Source: Gordonia rubripertincta (GTDB lineage Bacteria; Actinomycetota; Actinomycetes; Mycobacteriales; Mycobacteriaceae). From it: a DNA stretch of 64,000 bases. Position 1 is the stretch's first letter; every line of letters starts with the position of its first letter. The notes beneath the pieces were generated by a model. It searched no databases. It saw only the letters and a program-made list of their open reading frames with translations, and had not been told where the DNA came from. Made by a program: the position numbers and the translations under genes. Of this stretch, positions 34,698-44,098 are shown piece after piece. The DNA lies in contig NZ_CP136136.1 of assembly GCF_038024875.1 (NCBI RefSeq), positions 806,001-870,000 of the forward strand, given 5' to 3'.

Positions 34698-35951
34698 GTG
34701 AGTAGGCCCCATGTGTCGCATCTGAACCAGAACCTCAAGCCGCTCGAGCAGTCGCTCAAGCTGCAGAACGTGTGTTACGAGATCCGCGGACCCGTACACG
34801 CGCACGCGCAGCGGCTCGAGGCGGAGGGCCATCGCATCCTCAAGCTGAACATCGGCAACCCGGCCCTGTTCGGGTTCGAGGCACCCGACGTGATCATGCG
34901 CGACATGATCCACGCGCTCCCGTACTCGCAGGGATACTCCGAGTCCGCCGGTGTGCTGTCCGCTCGGCGTTCGGTGGTGACGCGATACGAGCTGATCCCC
35001 GACTTCCCGTACTTCGACGTCGACGACGTCATCCTGGGCAACGGCGTCTCCGAGCTCATCACGATGACGATGCAGGCGCTGCTGAACGACGGCGACGAAG
35101 TACTGATCCCGGCACCGGACTACCCGCTCTGGACGGCGATGACCTCGCTCTCCGGCGGCACCCCCGTCCACTACCGGTGCGACGAGGCGAACGGCTGGAA
35201 TCCCGACATCGCCGACATCGCGTCGAAGATCACCGATCGCACCAAGGCGATCGTCATCATCAACCCCAACAACCCGACGGGTGCGGTCTACTCACGCGAG
35301 GTCCTGCAGCAGCTCGTCGAACTGGCTCGTCAGCACTCGCTGCTGATCCTGGCCGACGAGATCTACGACAAGATCATCTACGACGAGGCCGAGCACGTGA
35401 ACGTCGCGTCGCTGGCCCCCGATTTGCTGTGCCTGACCTTCAACGGCCTGTCGAAGGCGTACCGGGTGTGCGGGTACCGCGCCGGCTGGGTCGTGATGAC
35501 CGGACCGAAGGACCACGCCAAGGGATTCATCGAGGGCATGGGCATCCTCGCCTCCACCCGTCTGTGCGCGAATGTGCCTGGGCAACATGCCATTCAGGTG
35601 GCGCTCGGCGGCTATCAGTCCATCGACGCACTCGTCTCCCCCGGCGGGCGACTCTACGAGCAGCGCAACGTCACCTGGGAGAAGCTCAACGAGATCCCCG
35701 GCGTCAGCTGCGTGAAGCCCAAGGGCGCCCTCTACGCCTTCCCGCGTCTCGATCCCGAGGTGCACGAGATCCACAACGACGAGCTCTTCGTCCAGGACCT
35801 CCTGCTGCAGGAGAAGATCCTCGTCGTGCAGGGCAGCGGATTCAACCTCGACGACACCAACCACTTCCGCATCGTCACGCTGCCGTGGTCGCGGGACCTC
35901 AAGGAGGCCGTCGAACGGATCGGCAACTTCCTGTCCTCGTACCGCCAGTAG
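34698..35951 (+). CDS. aspC: PLP-dependent aminotransferase (AspC/AlaA type)
   Basis: A 417-residue class I/II aminotransferase. HRILKLNIGNPALFGF, YSQGYSESAGVLSARRSV, INPNNPTGAVYSREVL, ILADEIYDKIIYD and the PLP-Lys motif FNGLSKAYRVCGYRAGWVV are all present; the substrate carboxylate is bound by the Arg in HFRIVTLPWSRD. It is closest in layout to bacterial AlaA and to M. tuberculosis Rv0337c, which sits beside Rv0338c just as here. It transfers amino groups between 2-oxoglutarate and alanine or aspartate-type substrates. GTG 34698 is the likely start; a TTG at 34671 extends the frame. The symbol follows the mycobacterial name and does not prove aspartate specificity. Confidence 0.88.
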   Translation: MSRPHVSHLNQNLKPLEQSLKLQNVCYEIRGPVHAHAQRLEAEGHRILKLNIGNPALFGFEAPDVIMRDMIHALPYSQGYSESAGVLSARRSVVTRYELIPDFPYFDVDDVILGNGVSELITMTMQALLNDGDEVLIPAPDYPLWTAMTSLSGGTPVHYRCDEANGWNPDIADIASKITDRTKAIVIINPNNPTGAVYSREVLQQLVELARQHSLLILADEIYDKIIYDEAEHVNVASLAPDLLCLTFNGLSKAYRVCGYRAGWVVMTGPKDHAKGFIEGMGILASTRLCANVPGQHAIQVALGGYQSIDALVSPGGRLYEQRNVTWEKLNEIPGVSCVKPKGALYAFPRLDPEVHEIHNDELFVQDLLLQEKILVVQGSGFNLDDTNHFRIVTLPWSRDLKEAVERIGNFLSSYRQ

Positions 35952-35974
35952 GCGGCCGTTCCGACGCGAACAAG

Positions 35975-36014
35975 CGAACAGGCCCGGGTCTCGACAGAGA
36001 TCCGGGCCTGTTCG
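35975..36014. terminator. terminator hairpin after the aminotransferase
   Basis: CGAACAGGCCCGGGTC pairs with GATCCGGGCCTGTTCG with one mismatch, loop TCGACAGA. It lacks a T tract. Located 24 bases after the stop codon and ahead of ephD. Confidence 0.65.
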
Positions 36015-36138
36015 CGTGCCGGCCCATGCACCAGGAACCCCCAGTGAGACGGGTTCGCGCAGGGGTCTAGACATTTGTGTAACCGTTGGTAACGTGTAAC
36101 TCCAATCGGGGTCTACGGTCTACAGCGAGGTGACACGG

Positions 36139-37921
36139 ATGTCCGAACAGGCAGTGCAGGTGCGGCCCGAGTGGCGGCGGGGGAAGGTGTCCGGCGACGG
36201 CGTCACGCTGGCAACCTTCGAACTGGGCGAACCGGGGAATCCGACGGTCCTGTTGGTCCATGGCTGGCCCGACACCCACCACCTCTGGACGCATATCGCG
36301 CCCAGACTGGCCGAGAAGTACCACGTGGTGGCGTACGACTGCCGCGGCTTCGGCGAGAGCGAACGTCCGCGCGAGGTCAAGGCGTACCGGCTGGCCGAGC
36401 TCGCCGACGATCTCTTCGCCGTCGCCGAAGCGGTGAGCCCCGATGCTCCCGTCCACGTCGTCGGCCACGACTGGGGTTCGGTCCAGGCATGGGAGGCGGT
36501 GAGCCGGCCGCGTGCGCACACCCGCATCGCGTCCTTCGTCTCGGTCTCCGGTCCGAACCTCGATCACCTCGGCCAGTTGCTCCGTGAAGGGCTGACCCGT
36601 CCGACGCCCCACCGCGTGCGAACCATTGCGACGCAATCGCTCTCGTCGGCCTACACGGGACTGTTCCAGCTTCCGGTGCTCCCGAACGCCCTGCTGACCG
36701 CGCTCGGGAATCCACGGGCATGGAAACAGTTCCTGCACACCGTCGAGGGCACGCCACCGCAGAACGTTGTCGTCGCCGGAACCCTGCGCCGCGACATGAT
36801 CACCGGGCTCGCGTTGTACCGAGCCAACATCCGCCAGAAGCTGATCCGTCCGGAGCCGCGCCCGACGACGGTGCCGGTCCTGCAGGTGGTCAACGAACGC
36901 GACATCGCGCTGCGCCCGGCGATCTACGAGAACACCCCGGCCTACGCGGCGAAGCTGTGGCGCCGCGACACCCCCACCGGCCACTGGCTGCCGTACACCC
37001 ACCCGCACTATCTGACCGAGACGGTCCTGGACTTCCTAGCCGCACAGACCGGCAGCGACACACCGCCGACCGTCGAACGGTCGAGGGTGTTCGCCGAACC
37101 GAAACCCCTCGCCGGAAAACTGGTCGTGATCACCGGTGCGGGTAGCGGTATCGGGCGAGAGACCGCTTTGCTCCTCGCCGAGCGTGGCTCCGAACTCGTC
37201 CTCGCCGACCGGAACCTCGACACCGCCGCCGACACCGAGCAGGCGTGCAAGGTCGCCGGAGCGCTGGCACACGCCTACCTGCTCGATGTCTCCGACACCG
37301 ACGCATTCGTGACCTTCGCCGCGACGGTCCGGGAGCAGCACGGAGTGCCCGACGTCGTGATCAACAACGCCGGGATCGGCTTGGCAGGTGGAGCTCTCGC
37401 CGCAACCGACGAGCAGGTCGACCGGCTTCTCGACGTCAACCTGCGCGCCGTCATCACCGGGAGCCGAGAGTTCGGCCGGCAGATGGTGGAACGCGGGGTG
37501 GGCGGGCACATCGTCAATGTCTCGTCGGCCGCGGCGTTCACGCCGTCGCGCAGCCTCGGCTTGTACTCGGCGTCCAAGGCCGGTGTCCTGCTGTTCTCCG
37601 AGTCGCTGCGGGCCGAGCTCGCCGAACACCGCATCGGCGTGAGCGCCATCTGCCCGGGTATCGTCGACACCAACATCGTGTCGTCGACGCCGATCGCCGG
37701 CCTCGACCCGGATTCCGAACAGACGCAACGGGATCGACTGGACCGCTTCTACCAGCGCCGCGGCTTTCACCCCGGATCGCGTGGCGACCGAGATCGTCTC
37801 GGCCGTCGAGCACAACAAGGCTGTCGTCCCGGTGACACCCGAGGCGAAGGTCGGTTATCGCATCTACCGTTTCGCGCCGTGGTTGTCGCGCATCGGCGCC
37901 CGACAGAAGGTCACCGGATGA
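36139..37921 (+). CDS. ephD: EphD-like epoxide hydrolase / short-chain dehydrogenase, frameshifted near its 3' end
   Basis: A two-domain enzyme of about 593 residues when corrected, the size of M. tuberculosis EphD. Residues 1-310 are an alpha/beta hydrolase with epoxide-hydrolase marks: oxyanion HGWPDTHH, Asp nucleophile in VVGHDWGSVQAWE, His in GHWLPYTHP. Residues 320-590 are an SDR (VITGAGSGIGRET, NNAGIG, YSASKAG). GAGGTGA at 36127-36133 sets the start at ATG 36139. In FYQRRGF the run TTT (37765-37767) has one extra T. Without it the protein ends FTPDRVATEIVSAVEHN ... ARQKVTG with a TGA overlapping the next ATG. As it stands, the frame reads on and fuses with the next gene. First gene of a three-gene operon. 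Confidence 0.8.
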
Positions 37922-38829
37922 GCACCGTCGATCGTCAGCGTACAGAGCTGTCCCAGACCGATCAGGCCGATCCCGGACCCGTCGAGCTACACGCCCGTAA
38001 CGTGGCGTTCGACTGGGACGACGTGCCCCTGCACTGGATTCCCGGTCACCCCGTGGCGTCGAACTTCATCAGTGTCCTGAATCTCCTTCTGCCGGAAGGC
38101 GAGCGCTGGTTCGTGCAGACCTACAACGAGGCGCTGCCGCTCGTCGCCGACGAGGAGCTCGCCTCCCGCATGCGGGGTTTCATCGGCCAGGAGGCCATGC
38201 ACGCCGAGGCCCACGACCACGTGCTGTGGGAGTTCCTCGATCACCACGGCATCGATCCCCGCCCGTACCAGCTGCAGATGGAGTGGATTTTCCGTCGGGT
38301 TCTCGGTCCGGCGACGAGCGGTTCCACCGAAGCCCGACGCAAGCATCTCGTCGAACGGTTGTGGTTGATCGCGGCACTCGAGCACTACACCGCGGTGCTC
38401 GGCGATTTCGCGTTGAACAACAACTGGGTCGAGGCCGGTGCACACCCGACGATGGCCGACCTGTTCATGTGGCACGGCGCCGAGGAAGTGGAACACCGCG
38501 CGGTCGCGCACGATGTCGCGGCGTACTTCGGGGACAGCTACCTGCGCCGTGGGCGCGCGATGCTCGCCGTCCTCCCGATCCTGCTGTTCCTGGTGCAGCG
38601 TGGCTACCGGTTCATCATGAAGCAGGACACCTCGGTGTCCTACAACTACATCCAGAAGAAGTGGCAGTTCCATCGTGGGGTCCGGGCCAACGTCCTGCCG
38701 CCGCTGCGGAGCATCGTCTTCTCCACGTTCAGCTACTTCCGTCCCGGGTTCCGTCCGGAACAGATCGGCAGCACCGCCCAGGCCGTCGCCTACCTCGCTT
38801 CGTCGCCGGCCGCGCGCAGCGCCGCGTGA
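37918..38829 (+). CDS. PF10118 'metal-dependent hydrolase' with a ferritin-like di-iron pattern
   Basis: A 303-residue protein of the PF10118 family, generally labelled a predicted metal-dependent hydrolase. The sequence shows E62 (LPEGERWFV), E92-x-x-H95 (GQEAMHAEAHDH), E155 (IAALEHYTAV) and E190-x-x-H193 (GAEEVEHRAVAHDV), spaced on four helices. This is the E/ExxH/E/ExxH signature of ferritin-like di-iron carboxylate proteins such as acyl-ACP desaturases and AurF-type oxygenases. A hydrophobic stretch (MLAVLPILLFLVQRGYRFI) suggests membrane association. The ATG overlaps the corrected ephD stop (ATGA), and a flavin/2Fe-2S reductase gene follows 9 bases later. I infer an oxygenase rather than a hydrolase; this is untested. 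Confidence 0.75.
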   Translation: MSTVDRQRTELSQTDQADPGPVELHARNVAFDWDDVPLHWIPGHPVASNFISVLNLLLPEGERWFVQTYNEALPLVADEELASRMRGFIGQEAMHAEAHDHVLWEFLDHHGIDPRPYQLQMEWIFRRVLGPATSGSTEARRKHLVERLWLIAALEHYTAVLGDFALNNNWVEAGAHPTMADLFMWHGAEEVEHRAVAHDVAAYFGDSYLRRGRAMLAVLPILLFLVQRGYRFIMKQDTSVSYNYIQKKWQFHRGVRANVLPPLRSIVFSTFSYFRPGFRPEQIGSTAQAVAYLASSPAARSAA

Positions 38830-38838
38830 GGGACTCCG

Positions 38839-39966
38839 ATGAACCAACGCGCACATCCACATTCGACGAGTCTGACGCAACCGCCCCCGCATCTCTACGG
38901 GCGGTGGCACCGTGATCCGATCCTCACGGTCGGCACCGCGTTCATGCGGGCGTGGTGGCCGGCGTGGCGCCCGTTGTCCCCGTTGAGGCCGGCACCGGTC
39001 AACCCTGGGATCACGCAGGTGCGCATCGTGAACCGCGAAGTGGTCGCACATGACGAGAACGTGATCGCCCTGACGCTGGCCGCTGCCGAGGGGGGCATGT
39101 TGCCGTCGTGGCACGCCGGCGCCCATGTCGACGTCTTGCTGCCGTCCGGGCGGATGCGGGAGTACTCGCTGTGCGGCGACCCCACCGATCGAGAGCACTA
39201 CCGCATCGCGGTGCGTCGTATCCCCGACGGCGGTGGGGGTTCGATCGAGGTCCACGACGCCCTGACGATCGGGGAGGTGGTGTCGATCAAGGGTCCGCGC
39301 AACGCCTTTCCGCTCGCCGTTCCCGGTCACGGCTCCCCCGCCCGTCGGCTTCGGTTCATCGCCGCCGGGATCGGCATCACCCCGATCCTGCCGATGCTCG
39401 CGGTGGCGGAACGCTTCGGGTTGGACTGGTCGATGATCTACACCGGGCGCTCCGCGGACTCGATCCCGTTCCTCGACGAGGTCGCGAAGTTCGGCGACCG
39501 CATCACCATCCGGACCGACGACCAGCACGGACTCCCGACGATGTCGGAACTGGTCGGACCGGTCCCCGATTCCGACGCCGATCTCGCCGTGTACTGCTGC
39601 GGGCCGGTCCCGATGCTGGAGAACCTCCGCCGTCATCTCTGCGACCGCGCCGACATCGAACTGCACTACGAGCGCTTCAGTCCGCCACCGGTGGAGAACG
39701 GCTCACCGTTCACGGTGACGCTGGCGTCCACGGGCGCGCGGATACCGGTGGCCGCCGACGAGTCGGCGCTCGCGGCGATCCGGCGGGTGATGCCGTCGGT
39801 GCCGTACTCGTGTCAGCAAGGGTTCTGTGGCACCTGCAAGGTCAGGACGTTGTCCGGCGACATCGATCACCGCGACAACATCCTGACCGAACCCGAGCGC
39901 GAGGCCGGGACGATGCTGACCTGCGTCTCACGCAGTGCCGGCGGGAATCTCACGCTCGACCTCTGA
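38839..39966 (+). CDS. PDR/VanB-type reductase with C-terminal 2Fe-2S ferredoxin domain
   Basis: A 375-residue electron-transfer protein. The N-terminal ferredoxin-reductase-type flavin domain has the FMN-binding MREYSLCGDPTD (RxYS). The NAD domain has FIAAGIGITPILPM and CCGPVPMLENL. A plant-type 2Fe-2S domain follows with YSCQQGFCGTCKVRTL and a distal TCVSR, giving the four Cys ligands. This FMN-NAD-2Fe2S order is that of phthalate dioxygenase reductase and VanB, which feed electrons to an oxygenase. It is the third gene after ephD and the PF10118 gene, so the PF10118 protein is its most likely partner. Its 3' end overlaps the convergent MFS gene by 39 bases. Confidence 0.85.
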   Translation: MNQRAHPHSTSLTQPPPHLYGRWHRDPILTVGTAFMRAWWPAWRPLSPLRPAPVNPGITQVRIVNREVVAHDENVIALTLAAAEGGMLPSWHAGAHVDVLLPSGRMREYSLCGDPTDREHYRIAVRRIPDGGGGSIEVHDALTIGEVVSIKGPRNAFPLAVPGHGSPARRLRFIAAGIGITPILPMLAVAERFGLDWSMIYTGRSADSIPFLDEVAKFGDRITIRTDDQHGLPTMSELVGPVPDSDADLAVYCCGPVPMLENLRRHLCDRADIELHYERFSPPPVENGSPFTVTLASTGARIPVAADESALAAIRRVMPSVPYSCQQGFCGTCKVRTLSGDIDHRDNILTEPEREAGTMLTCVSRSAGGNLTLDL

Positions 39967-41550
39967 GGCATCTCTCTGCGGACGCGCAACCACTGCTCCC
40001 TGGGGAGTATCCGGAGCCTGCGAAGGGGGAGCCTGCCGCCCCGCAACCGTGCCGCGCAGCAGGAACACCGCTGCCACACCGGCTGCCGCGGTGATGGCCA
40101 CCGCCGCCCACACCGCGTTGTGCAGGCCGTCCATGAACACCTCCTGGACCGCGGCACGGACCGTGTCGCTCATCGCGGCGGGCACCCGGCCGGCGACCTC
40201 GACCCCGGCCATCACCGATTGCTCCGCGGTGGCGACCACCTCCCGCGGTAATCCGCTGCCCGACAGCCGATCCCCGATTCCGGCGACATAGGCCGAGGTC
40301 AGGATCGAACCGAGCACCGCGACGCCGAGGGTGCCGCCGATCTCGCGGGTGGTGTCGTTGACCGCGCTGCCCGCACCCGCCTGCTCCGGACGGAGCGCAT
40401 CCATGATGAGCTGTGTGCACGGGCCCGAGATGAACGCCAGGCCGGCGGCCATCAGCGACATCGCCCAGATGATCAGTTCCCAATATCCCGATGTCCGCGA
40501 GGACAATTCGACGAGGGCGAACCCGCCGGACATCAGGAAGGCACCCGTCACCGCGACGTAGCGCGCCCCGAACCGGTGCGAGAGAACCATCGCCACCGGT
40601 GACAGCACCGCCATCACGATGGCGAACGGGAGGGTCCGCACGCCGGCGGCGAGCGGTCCGTAGCCCTTGACCGCCTGGAAGAACTGGGTGATCAGGAAGA
40701 TGAACCCGAAGAGCGCGAAGAACGCCACGCTGATCATCCCGGCCGCGGTGGCGAAGTGCCGGTTGGCGAACAGCCGCACGTCGAGGATGGGATGGGCGAT
40801 ACGGAGCTGGGTCACCACGAACACGGTCAGAATCGCCAGAGCAGCAACGATTCCGAGGACCGTGCGGATCTCACCCCAACCGGCGTGCGGTGCTTCGATC
40901 AGGGTGTACGTGAGCAACCCCAGACCAGCGACCGAGAGACCCACTCCGACGGCGTCGAATCGGGGCACCGCCGATGGTCGGGTACCGGGCACGACCGCGA
41001 GGATCACGGCGAGCGCGGCCAGCCCGAACGGGACGTTGACCCAGAACACCGACGTCCACGAGAAGTGTTCGAGCAGCCAGCCACCCATCACAGGACCTAT
41101 GGCGACGGCGACACCCGAGACTGCTGCCCAGATGCCGACGGCCATCGCCCGCTCCTTGGCGTCGACGAAGATCGTCGTGATGATCGCCAGCGTCGCCGGG
41201 AACACAAGCGCCGCAAAGAGCCCGAGGCCGCCGCGGGAAGCGATGAGCTGTCCGAGGTTTTGCGCCGACGCAGCGAGGATCGACACCGCCATGAAGCCGA
41301 TGACCCCGGTGAGGAGCATCCGCCGGTGGCCGAACCGGTCGCCCAGATAGCCGCCGGTCAGGAGGAGGCCGGCGAAGACGAGGGTGTACGCGTCCACGAT
41401 CCATTGCAGGCCGGAGATCCCGGCGTCGAGGTCGCGGGCCAGCGTCGGCAGGGCGACGTTGACGATCGTGTTGTCGATCATGACCAGCAGTTCGGCAAAG
41501 CTGAGGGCGCCGAGCGCCCACCAGCGTGAGCCCATACGTCCAGTACGCAT
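39928..41550 (-). CDS. DHA2-family MFS multidrug efflux transporter
   Basis: A 540-residue, 14-helix proton antiporter of the EmrB/QacA group. LLVMIDNTIVNVALPTLARDLDAGISGLQWIVDAYTLVFAGLLLTGGYLGDRFGHRRMLLTG, GIWAAVSGVAVAIGPVMGGWLLEHFSWTSVFWVNVPFG (motif C) and AGAGSAVNDTTREIGGTLGVAVLGSI are its standard motifs. AGGAG seven bases before ATG 41550 favours that start over ATG 41556. A divergent TetR gene and a double palindrome in the shared promoter indicate drug-responsive repression. Substrates are not predictable. Confidence 0.87.
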   Translation of the reverse strand: MRTGRMGSRWWALGALSFAELLVMIDNTIVNVALPTLARDLDAGISGLQWIVDAYTLVFAGLLLTGGYLGDRFGHRRMLLTGVIGFMAVSILAASAQNLGQLIASRGGLGLFAALVFPATLAIITTIFVDAKERAMAVGIWAAVSGVAVAIGPVMGGWLLEHFSWTSVFWVNVPFGLAALAVILAVVPGTRPSAVPRFDAVGVGLSVAGLGLLTYTLIEAPHAGWGEIRTVLGIVAALAILTVFVVTQLRIAHPILDVRLFANRHFATAAGMISVAFFALFGFIFLITQFFQAVKGYGPLAAGVRTLPFAIVMAVLSPVAMVLSHRFGARYVAVTGAFLMSGGFALVELSSRTSGYWELIIWAMSLMAAGLAFISGPCTQLIMDALRPEQAGAGSAVNDTTREIGGTLGVAVLGSILTSAYVAGIGDRLSGSGLPREVVATAEQSVMAGVEVAGRVPAAMSDTVRAAVQEVFMDGLHNAVWAAVAITAAAGVAAVFLLRGTVAGRQAPPSQAPDTPQGAVVARPQRDASEVEREIPAGTA

Positions 41551-41586
41551 CGGCATTCTCCTGTTCCGTGAGCGAGAGTTTGAATA

Positions 41587-41622
41587 TGGAACGCCGTACC
41601 ACTGTTATAGAACAACGTTCCA
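41587..41622. promoter_or_regulatory. double TetR operator between the MFS and tetR genes
   Basis: Two imperfect copies of the palindrome TGGAAC-n3-GTTCCA: TGGAACGCCGTACCA (41587-41601) and TAGAACAACGTTCCA (41608-41622). They match at 11 of 15 positions and their centres are 21 bases apart, two helical turns, suiting two dimers on one face of the DNA. They fill the gap between the divergent starts. Confidence 0.7.
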
Positions 41623-41656
41623 CTCCAGAAGAACACCGTGCTAGTAGATTGTCAAT

Positions 41657-42247
41657 ATGTCTCCCGCGAAGCCGCGCAGCCGAACCTCTGCCGCCGAAGT
41701 CCGGTCCTCCCTCATCCGCGCCGGCCGCACGATCCTCGAACGGGACGGCGAGGCGGGGCTGACGGTGCGGGCGGTGGCAGCGGAGGCGAAGGTCGCGCCG
41801 ATGGGCGTCTACAACCATTTCGACGGCCGCGACGGGCTGCTGGATGCGCTGGTCACCGACGGTTACGCCGAACTGGGCCGCGCGGTGGCCGCCACCGACG
41901 ACGATTCGTCCACGCGCCTGCGGAGCTCGGGGCGCGGGTATCGTCGCTTCGCCACGTCGAGTCCGGTCGTCTACGGACTGATGTTCTCCGCCCGGTGCAC
42001 GCCCGAGCTCGAGGTTGCGGCTCACGCCTTCGAGGTACTGGTCGACGTCATCCGCTACGGCCAGGTCGCGGGTGTGATCGCGACGGGCGACCCGACGACG
42101 CTCGCGATGCAGACCTGGTCGGCGGTACACGGGGCGATCAGCCTGGAGCTCATGGGCGCGCTGCCGCCGAACGTCGATGCCGACACGAACTACGAGAACG
42201 TCCTCGACTTCATCGCGCGCGGTCTGCGGGCACAGCCCGCCGAGTGA
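41657..42247 (+). CDS. TetR/AcrR-family regulator with WHG-type C-terminal domain
   Basis: A 196-residue repressor. SSLIRAGRTILERDGEAGLTVRAVAAEAKVAPMGVYNHFDGRDGLLDALV is the DNA-binding domain. RRFATSSPVVYGLMFSARCTPELEVAAHAFEVLVDVI and TLAMQTWSAVHGAISLELMGALPPN match the WHG-type ligand domain of many actinobacterial TetR proteins. It is divergent from the MFS efflux gene, and the two palindromes in between are its probable operators. Hence it likely represses both genes until a substrate of the pump binds. Confidence 0.87.
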   Translation: MSPAKPRSRTSAAEVRSSLIRAGRTILERDGEAGLTVRAVAAEAKVAPMGVYNHFDGRDGLLDALVTDGYAELGRAVAATDDDSSTRLRSSGRGYRRFATSSPVVYGLMFSARCTPELEVAAHAFEVLVDVIRYGQVAGVIATGDPTTLAMQTWSAVHGAISLELMGALPPNVDADTNYENVLDFIARGLRAQPAE

Positions 42248-42274
42248 CCCCCTGTCCGACCGATCCCCGACCGG

Positions 42275-44018
42275 CTACGGCAGGACGATCGGCGGCAGTC
42301 CGGGAATCGGATTCGGGATCGTCACACCGCGCTGCGGTCGCGGTGCGCGGGAGCGGGGTCGTGGTGAGGGTGCCGGTTCGTTCGTCGCCACGGGCGGTGG
42401 CGGTGGGGTATAGCGCTGAGCCGGTTGACGCGCCTCCGCGAAGATCGCCGGGTCGGCGTACTCCTGGGGTGGTCGGGGCCGTGGTGGCCGGCGTGGTCGG
42501 GCCGGCAACCGGTGCCGGCGAGGAACCGTTGCTCCCCGCGGCCAACGCGACCGCGACTCCGATGACGGCGAGCGCGCAGACGAGTGCCACTCCCGCCCAG
42601 ATCCGCTTTGCCGGGAGGTTGTGCCGAGGACCGACCGGTGCTGAACCCGTCCGAATCGCCAACGAATGCTGCTCCGGAACTGGGATGTTTCCGTGTGGCG
42701 GTGTCATCGGGGCCGGAATGTACTCGTGAACCGGCGCGGGCTCTTGGACCGGTGAGGGCCCTGGATATGCCGCCAGTGCGCCGAATGCCGTTGCGGGAGC
42801 AGGGTCCACCGGTTCCACGATCCGCGCCTGGGGCATCTCCTCGACACCGACGACAGGGAAATCGCCTGAGCGACCCGGGCTTCCGTCCGGCCGACCAAAC
42901 GGCAACGGGAGTTTGCCGGTGGGGGCCTCGTCGGGCGGGATGGGCCCGGCGCCGGACGCCGGCGGAGCGAGCCGGTCGGTGACCTTTTCGGAGGGCTCGG
43001 GCTCGGCATCGGCGACGACCTCCGGTGATTCGTCTGCGACCGGCTCCGGCGAGTCGTCGACGACCGGTGCGGGTTCGGCGGCGGCTTCGACCTCGCGCTC
43101 GGAGGCGGACTCGGCCTCGCTGTCGGCCCCGTCGGCCTCGTGATTGGTCGCGGTCCAGGTCACCTCCGAGGCCAGGGGCGCCGGAGTCCTGTCTCGGTCG
43201 CCGGCGTCGGGGTCGCCGGCGTCGGGGTCGCCGGCGTCGGGGTCGAAGTCGCCGGGCGTCGCCGTGTCGGCTTCGGCCGGCACATCGGCTGCGGGTTCTT
43301 CGCCGGGCGTCGTCAAGCTGTCGCTGGCGCTCACGTCTCTCGCGGCGGCCTCTGTCGGCTCAGGCTCTGACTCGCCCCGGGACCCATCGAGGGGCCCGGT
43401 TGGTGCTGCGGCGGTCAACGGACCGGGAGCGGCGTCGACGATCGGTACCGGAACGGCTTTCGCGATCCCGTCGCGGAGGCCGGGCCACACGCCCAGACCG
43501 TCCGTGATGACGACCGCGTGGGCCTGCGCGCCGGCCACCGCTGCACGAGCCAACTCTTCACCGCGCGCGATGAGCGCACCACCCGCCTCCTCGACATCTC
43601 GCCGCGCCATCCGGAACAACCGGATATGCCGGCGTCCCATCAAGAACGTGCCATCGGAATCCTGCAGCCGTTCGCGTCCGCGCGAGATGAGCTCGAAGAG
43701 TTCGTCCTGCCACTCGGGCGTCGTCGGTGACTCGACCCGTCCGATCCGGGCCAGGTGATCGGCGATGGCACGGTCGAGCGCTCCGAGCGACAGCGCGGGG
43801 TCGGAATACGAGTCGGCGACCGTGCCACGGGAGGTGTCGAATCGTCCGACCGACACGCGTCCGTTTCCGTCAAGCCCCAGGAGAACCACTTGAGGGTCGT
43901 CGTCCAGACCGCGCAGACGAAGTTTGGACCGCACATCGTCGAGCACGGCGGCGTTCACCGGGACCTCTGTTGCGGCAGAGGCCGGTCCCACAGCCGAATC
44001 GAACACCGTGTCGGTCAT
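42275..44018 (-). CDS. Hsp70-like-domain protein with membrane helix and proline-rich tail, frameshifted
   Basis: About 580 residues when corrected. The first 200 residues end in ALIARGEELARAAVAGAQAHAVVITDGLGVWPGLRDGIAKAVPVPIVDAAPG, which resembles the back half of an actin-like/Hsp70 ATPase fold (the VGGxxxxP turn), but no ATP-binding front half is present. A disordered acidic Pro/Glu/Asp region of about 230 residues follows. Then come one membrane helix (RIWAGVALVCALAVIGVAVALAAG) and a Pro-rich tail. One extra C in the run at 42466-42469 throws the frame off. Without it the tail reads QEYADPAIFAEARQPAQRY and ends PNPIPGLPPIVLP at a TAG (42275). Uncorrected, the frame runs on to 42210. Function unknown; perhaps an envelope protein. 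Confidence 0.6.
43197..43241. repeat. three tandem copies of a 15-bp unit
   Basis: GTCGCCGGCGTCGGG occurs three times in direct succession inside the disordered region of the Hsp70-like gene and encodes repeated DAGDP on the minus strand. It is a likely slippage hotspot. Confidence 0.9.
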
Positions 44019-44098
44019 CAGTTCATTCCTGCACTAATGTGCACCTCGCCCAGCACGCCCCCACGGCGAGAAGGTGCCCCCCTGATCAATCGCGGGGT

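Noticed and set aside
36130..38829. A single three-domain fusion protein (hydrolase, SDR, PF10118)
   Set aside because: The joining linker is Arg-rich out-of-frame sequence; a one-base correction gives two normal proteins with an ATGA overlap.
43197..43241. CRISPR-like or regulatory repeat
   Set aside because: The three 15-bp copies are contiguous, in frame and encode DAGDP repeats; there are no spacers.
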